Of a stretch of 64,000 nt of DNA, positions 62,470-64,000 are shown one piece after another (positions within the stretch are counted from its first letter, which is position 1; every line of letters begins with the position of its first letter). The notes beneath the pieces are model-generated. The model had not been told where the DNA came from. It saw only the letters and a list, made by a program, of their open reading frames with translations, and did not search any database. A program made the translations under genes and the position numbers. The DNA lies in the NCBI RefSeq assembly GCF_051014445.1, contig NC_135137.1:30877501-30941500 (forward strand). Reading direction: 5' to 3'. The DNA comes from Colletes latitarsis (lineage: Eukaryota; Arthropoda; Insecta; Hymenoptera; Colletidae).

Positions 62470-64000
62470 GAAGAGGAAATGAACACAGACCATAAATAAA
62501 TTACATTTATCTTCATAGAGAGTAACATTTTTTGAAGCACTTCTGTGTGTAATTTTCGCCGTAGAAATACAGCAGTTTAATTAGCAAGATGGATGGAACC
62601 AGTAAAGATATAAGCGGTACATGATGGGGAATCCCTGTCTGATTACTCAACAGTCAATCCTTGCTTCTCCTTTACTGAAAATAGAAACATTCGGAATAAT
62701 CATTGTTGGAGGAACGTAAATAACTCTGATCTTAAAATGTATAAAGTGATTCTGGACTGATAACATATTTATAAACAGGATTTACTTACGAAGTAAAATG
62801 CTCGCGATTAACGAACTCGGATAGAAGGAGTTTTAATCCGTTTTAATTGCTAAAAGTTCATTTTGTTGACTGCTCACCTTTCGCGGAGTAGCTTATTCAA
62901 ATAATAATCTGTATTACTTATTGACGTACTTAGAAGTAGACTTATTCCGATAGTCGTACAATTTCTCTAGAAATGAGGCTGGACGATATTCACACTGGGA
63001 AATACTTCGTACTTATCTCCCATTACGAGAGAATAAAATAAACGAAGAAAATATATTGTACTTTGATACAGAAATTTTCTGAAATTTGCAAGTCCTTTGA
63101 AAGTTTTATATCAATGATATTAAAATTACTGCACCACAATAGAGTCAATTATTCTTTCAGTTGTCTTTTTATTCGCGTGGTCATGCATTCCTTAATATAT
63201 TTTAAATGTTCGAATTGTTCTTTAAGCATCTAACTTAGTTCTTTAATTACATTACAAATATTTGATATACCATTCCAAATTTTAGAGCTAAATCGGTGTG
63301 GATTTAAGTCTTTTTATTACCAGAGTTAGTACTTGCAAAAGAATTTAACTAGAACCGTTCAATTATACAATTATACTGGAAACGCTAACCTTCCACCCGA
63401 TTGAGAAACGTTGATTCAGATCGATAAATCAACTTTAATCAATATCAACTATATCAATGCTTTGAGTACCGTTTGAAAGAAGAGAAAACAGAAGGAAAAG
63501 TTTTCTACGGAAAAGTAAGATTAAACGAGGAAAGAAAGAAGTAAAATAACCGATTTGCTCCGTAACAACGCGAGCGTGGGATAACGAGTACGCGTGTTCC
63601 GTTCGCGAGCAAGTTTCGAGTAAGGATCGACTATAGTTTCGGGGCACGAACGGACCCCTCGCATGCATCCGTCGAAATCGACTGACAAGCATAAGTTTCG
63701 AGAAATCGTAGTGCAAGTAATAAAAGGTTTCATTGTCCATACATTTTGTCAGCTTGTATTAAAAAATATTTTGATTGCTTGCATCGATTCATACAGCGTA
63801 TACGTCATCTTAACTATTTTCTTTCCATGAAGTATACCTGAAATACAAGCAATTGCAACACAATGGCCAAAGCTTGGTAAAAATGGATTTAAATCGCGAG
63901 AGTAATTTCGCCTGACGTACGTAAAGTTAAACGAACTCAGACTGACGCGATGGCCACCGCGGAATGTACAAATAGTTAATGTCTATCGAACCAGTCGGAC
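62470..64000. other. AT-rich intronic sequence to the right edge
   Basis: No gene or repeat recognised. CpG rises slightly at 63540-63680 and after 63890. Confidence 0.55.

Larger units (their letters stand above)
15724..64000 (+). other. msi: Downstream intron of the musashi gene (partial, at least 48 kb)
   Basis: The next coding segment should restore the RNP1 motif (FGFVTF) and continue towards VCEIHFHEIN. I found neither in this window, so the intron is inferred to run past the right edge. It contains most of the repeats and CpG-rich patches listed here. A long intron is normal for insect neural RNA-binding protein genes. A short alternative exon could have been missed. Confidence 0.7.

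Overview
This is eukaryotic, almost certainly insect, DNA. It is AT-rich overall, CpG is clearly not depleted, composition switches abruptly between AT-rich and CpG-rich patches, genes are sparse, and there are spliceosomal introns and non-autonomous transposon-like repeats. That mix suits a hymenopteran such as a bee; the order-level call is an inference. No bacterial-type operon, rRNA, tRNA or CRISPR array is visible.

The only recognisable coding sequence is one 49-nt internal exon on the + strand (15675-15723). It is bounded by an AG acceptor and a strong GT donor (GAG/gtgagtg) and encodes IEDAMLMFDKQTNRHR plus the first base of a Gly codon. This is the beta2 strand and beta2-beta3 loop of the second RRM of a Musashi-family RNA-binding protein, ending inside the RNP1 motif. 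The window therefore most likely lies inside a musashi (msi) gene: at least 15.7 kb of one intron, the exon, and at least 48.3 kb of the next. I found no neighbouring RRM exon and no nested gene on either strand. The other open frames are short, overlap in several frames, or fall within repeats.

Two related repeat systems dominate what structure there is. Family A (eight copies or fragments near 1.4, 13.2, 17.5, 22.2, 33.8, 44.6, 50.9 and 61.1 kb) has inverted ends beginning TATACAGGGTGTTCGGCC, inverted repeats of about 110 bp, internal subrepeats of about 145 bp and a unique centre. Family B is shorter (about 160-230 bp), with short inverted ends near TGTGGCG and a conserved CCCTCTGGTGGCGAG box. 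Copies or tails lie near 11.6, 13.0-14.0, 16.4, 22.6, 34.4 and 60.9/62.45 kb. Four A copies sit inside or beside B sequence, which points to nested or composite insertion. Members of both families flank the 49-nt exon in opposite orientations, so they could pair in the pre-mRNA.

Layout: 1-15.67 kb, upstream intron with A1, tandem repeats at 7.2 and 10.0 kb, B1 and the B'/A2 complex; 15.68 kb, the exon; 16.4-18.6 kb, B2 and the full-length A3; 19.5-23.7 kb, a long CpG-rich block with A4; 28.7-30.1 kb, a second CpG-rich block; 33.8-34.5 kb, A5/B5; 34.5-35.9 and 43.5-44.3 kb, CpG-rich patches; 44.6-45.0 kb, A6 and a CTAGTGG-type array; 50.2-52.1 kb, a duplication and A7; 54.9 kb, a 93-bp duplication; 60.9-62.5 kb, B3 interrupted by A8. 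The remainder is unremarkable intronic sequence.
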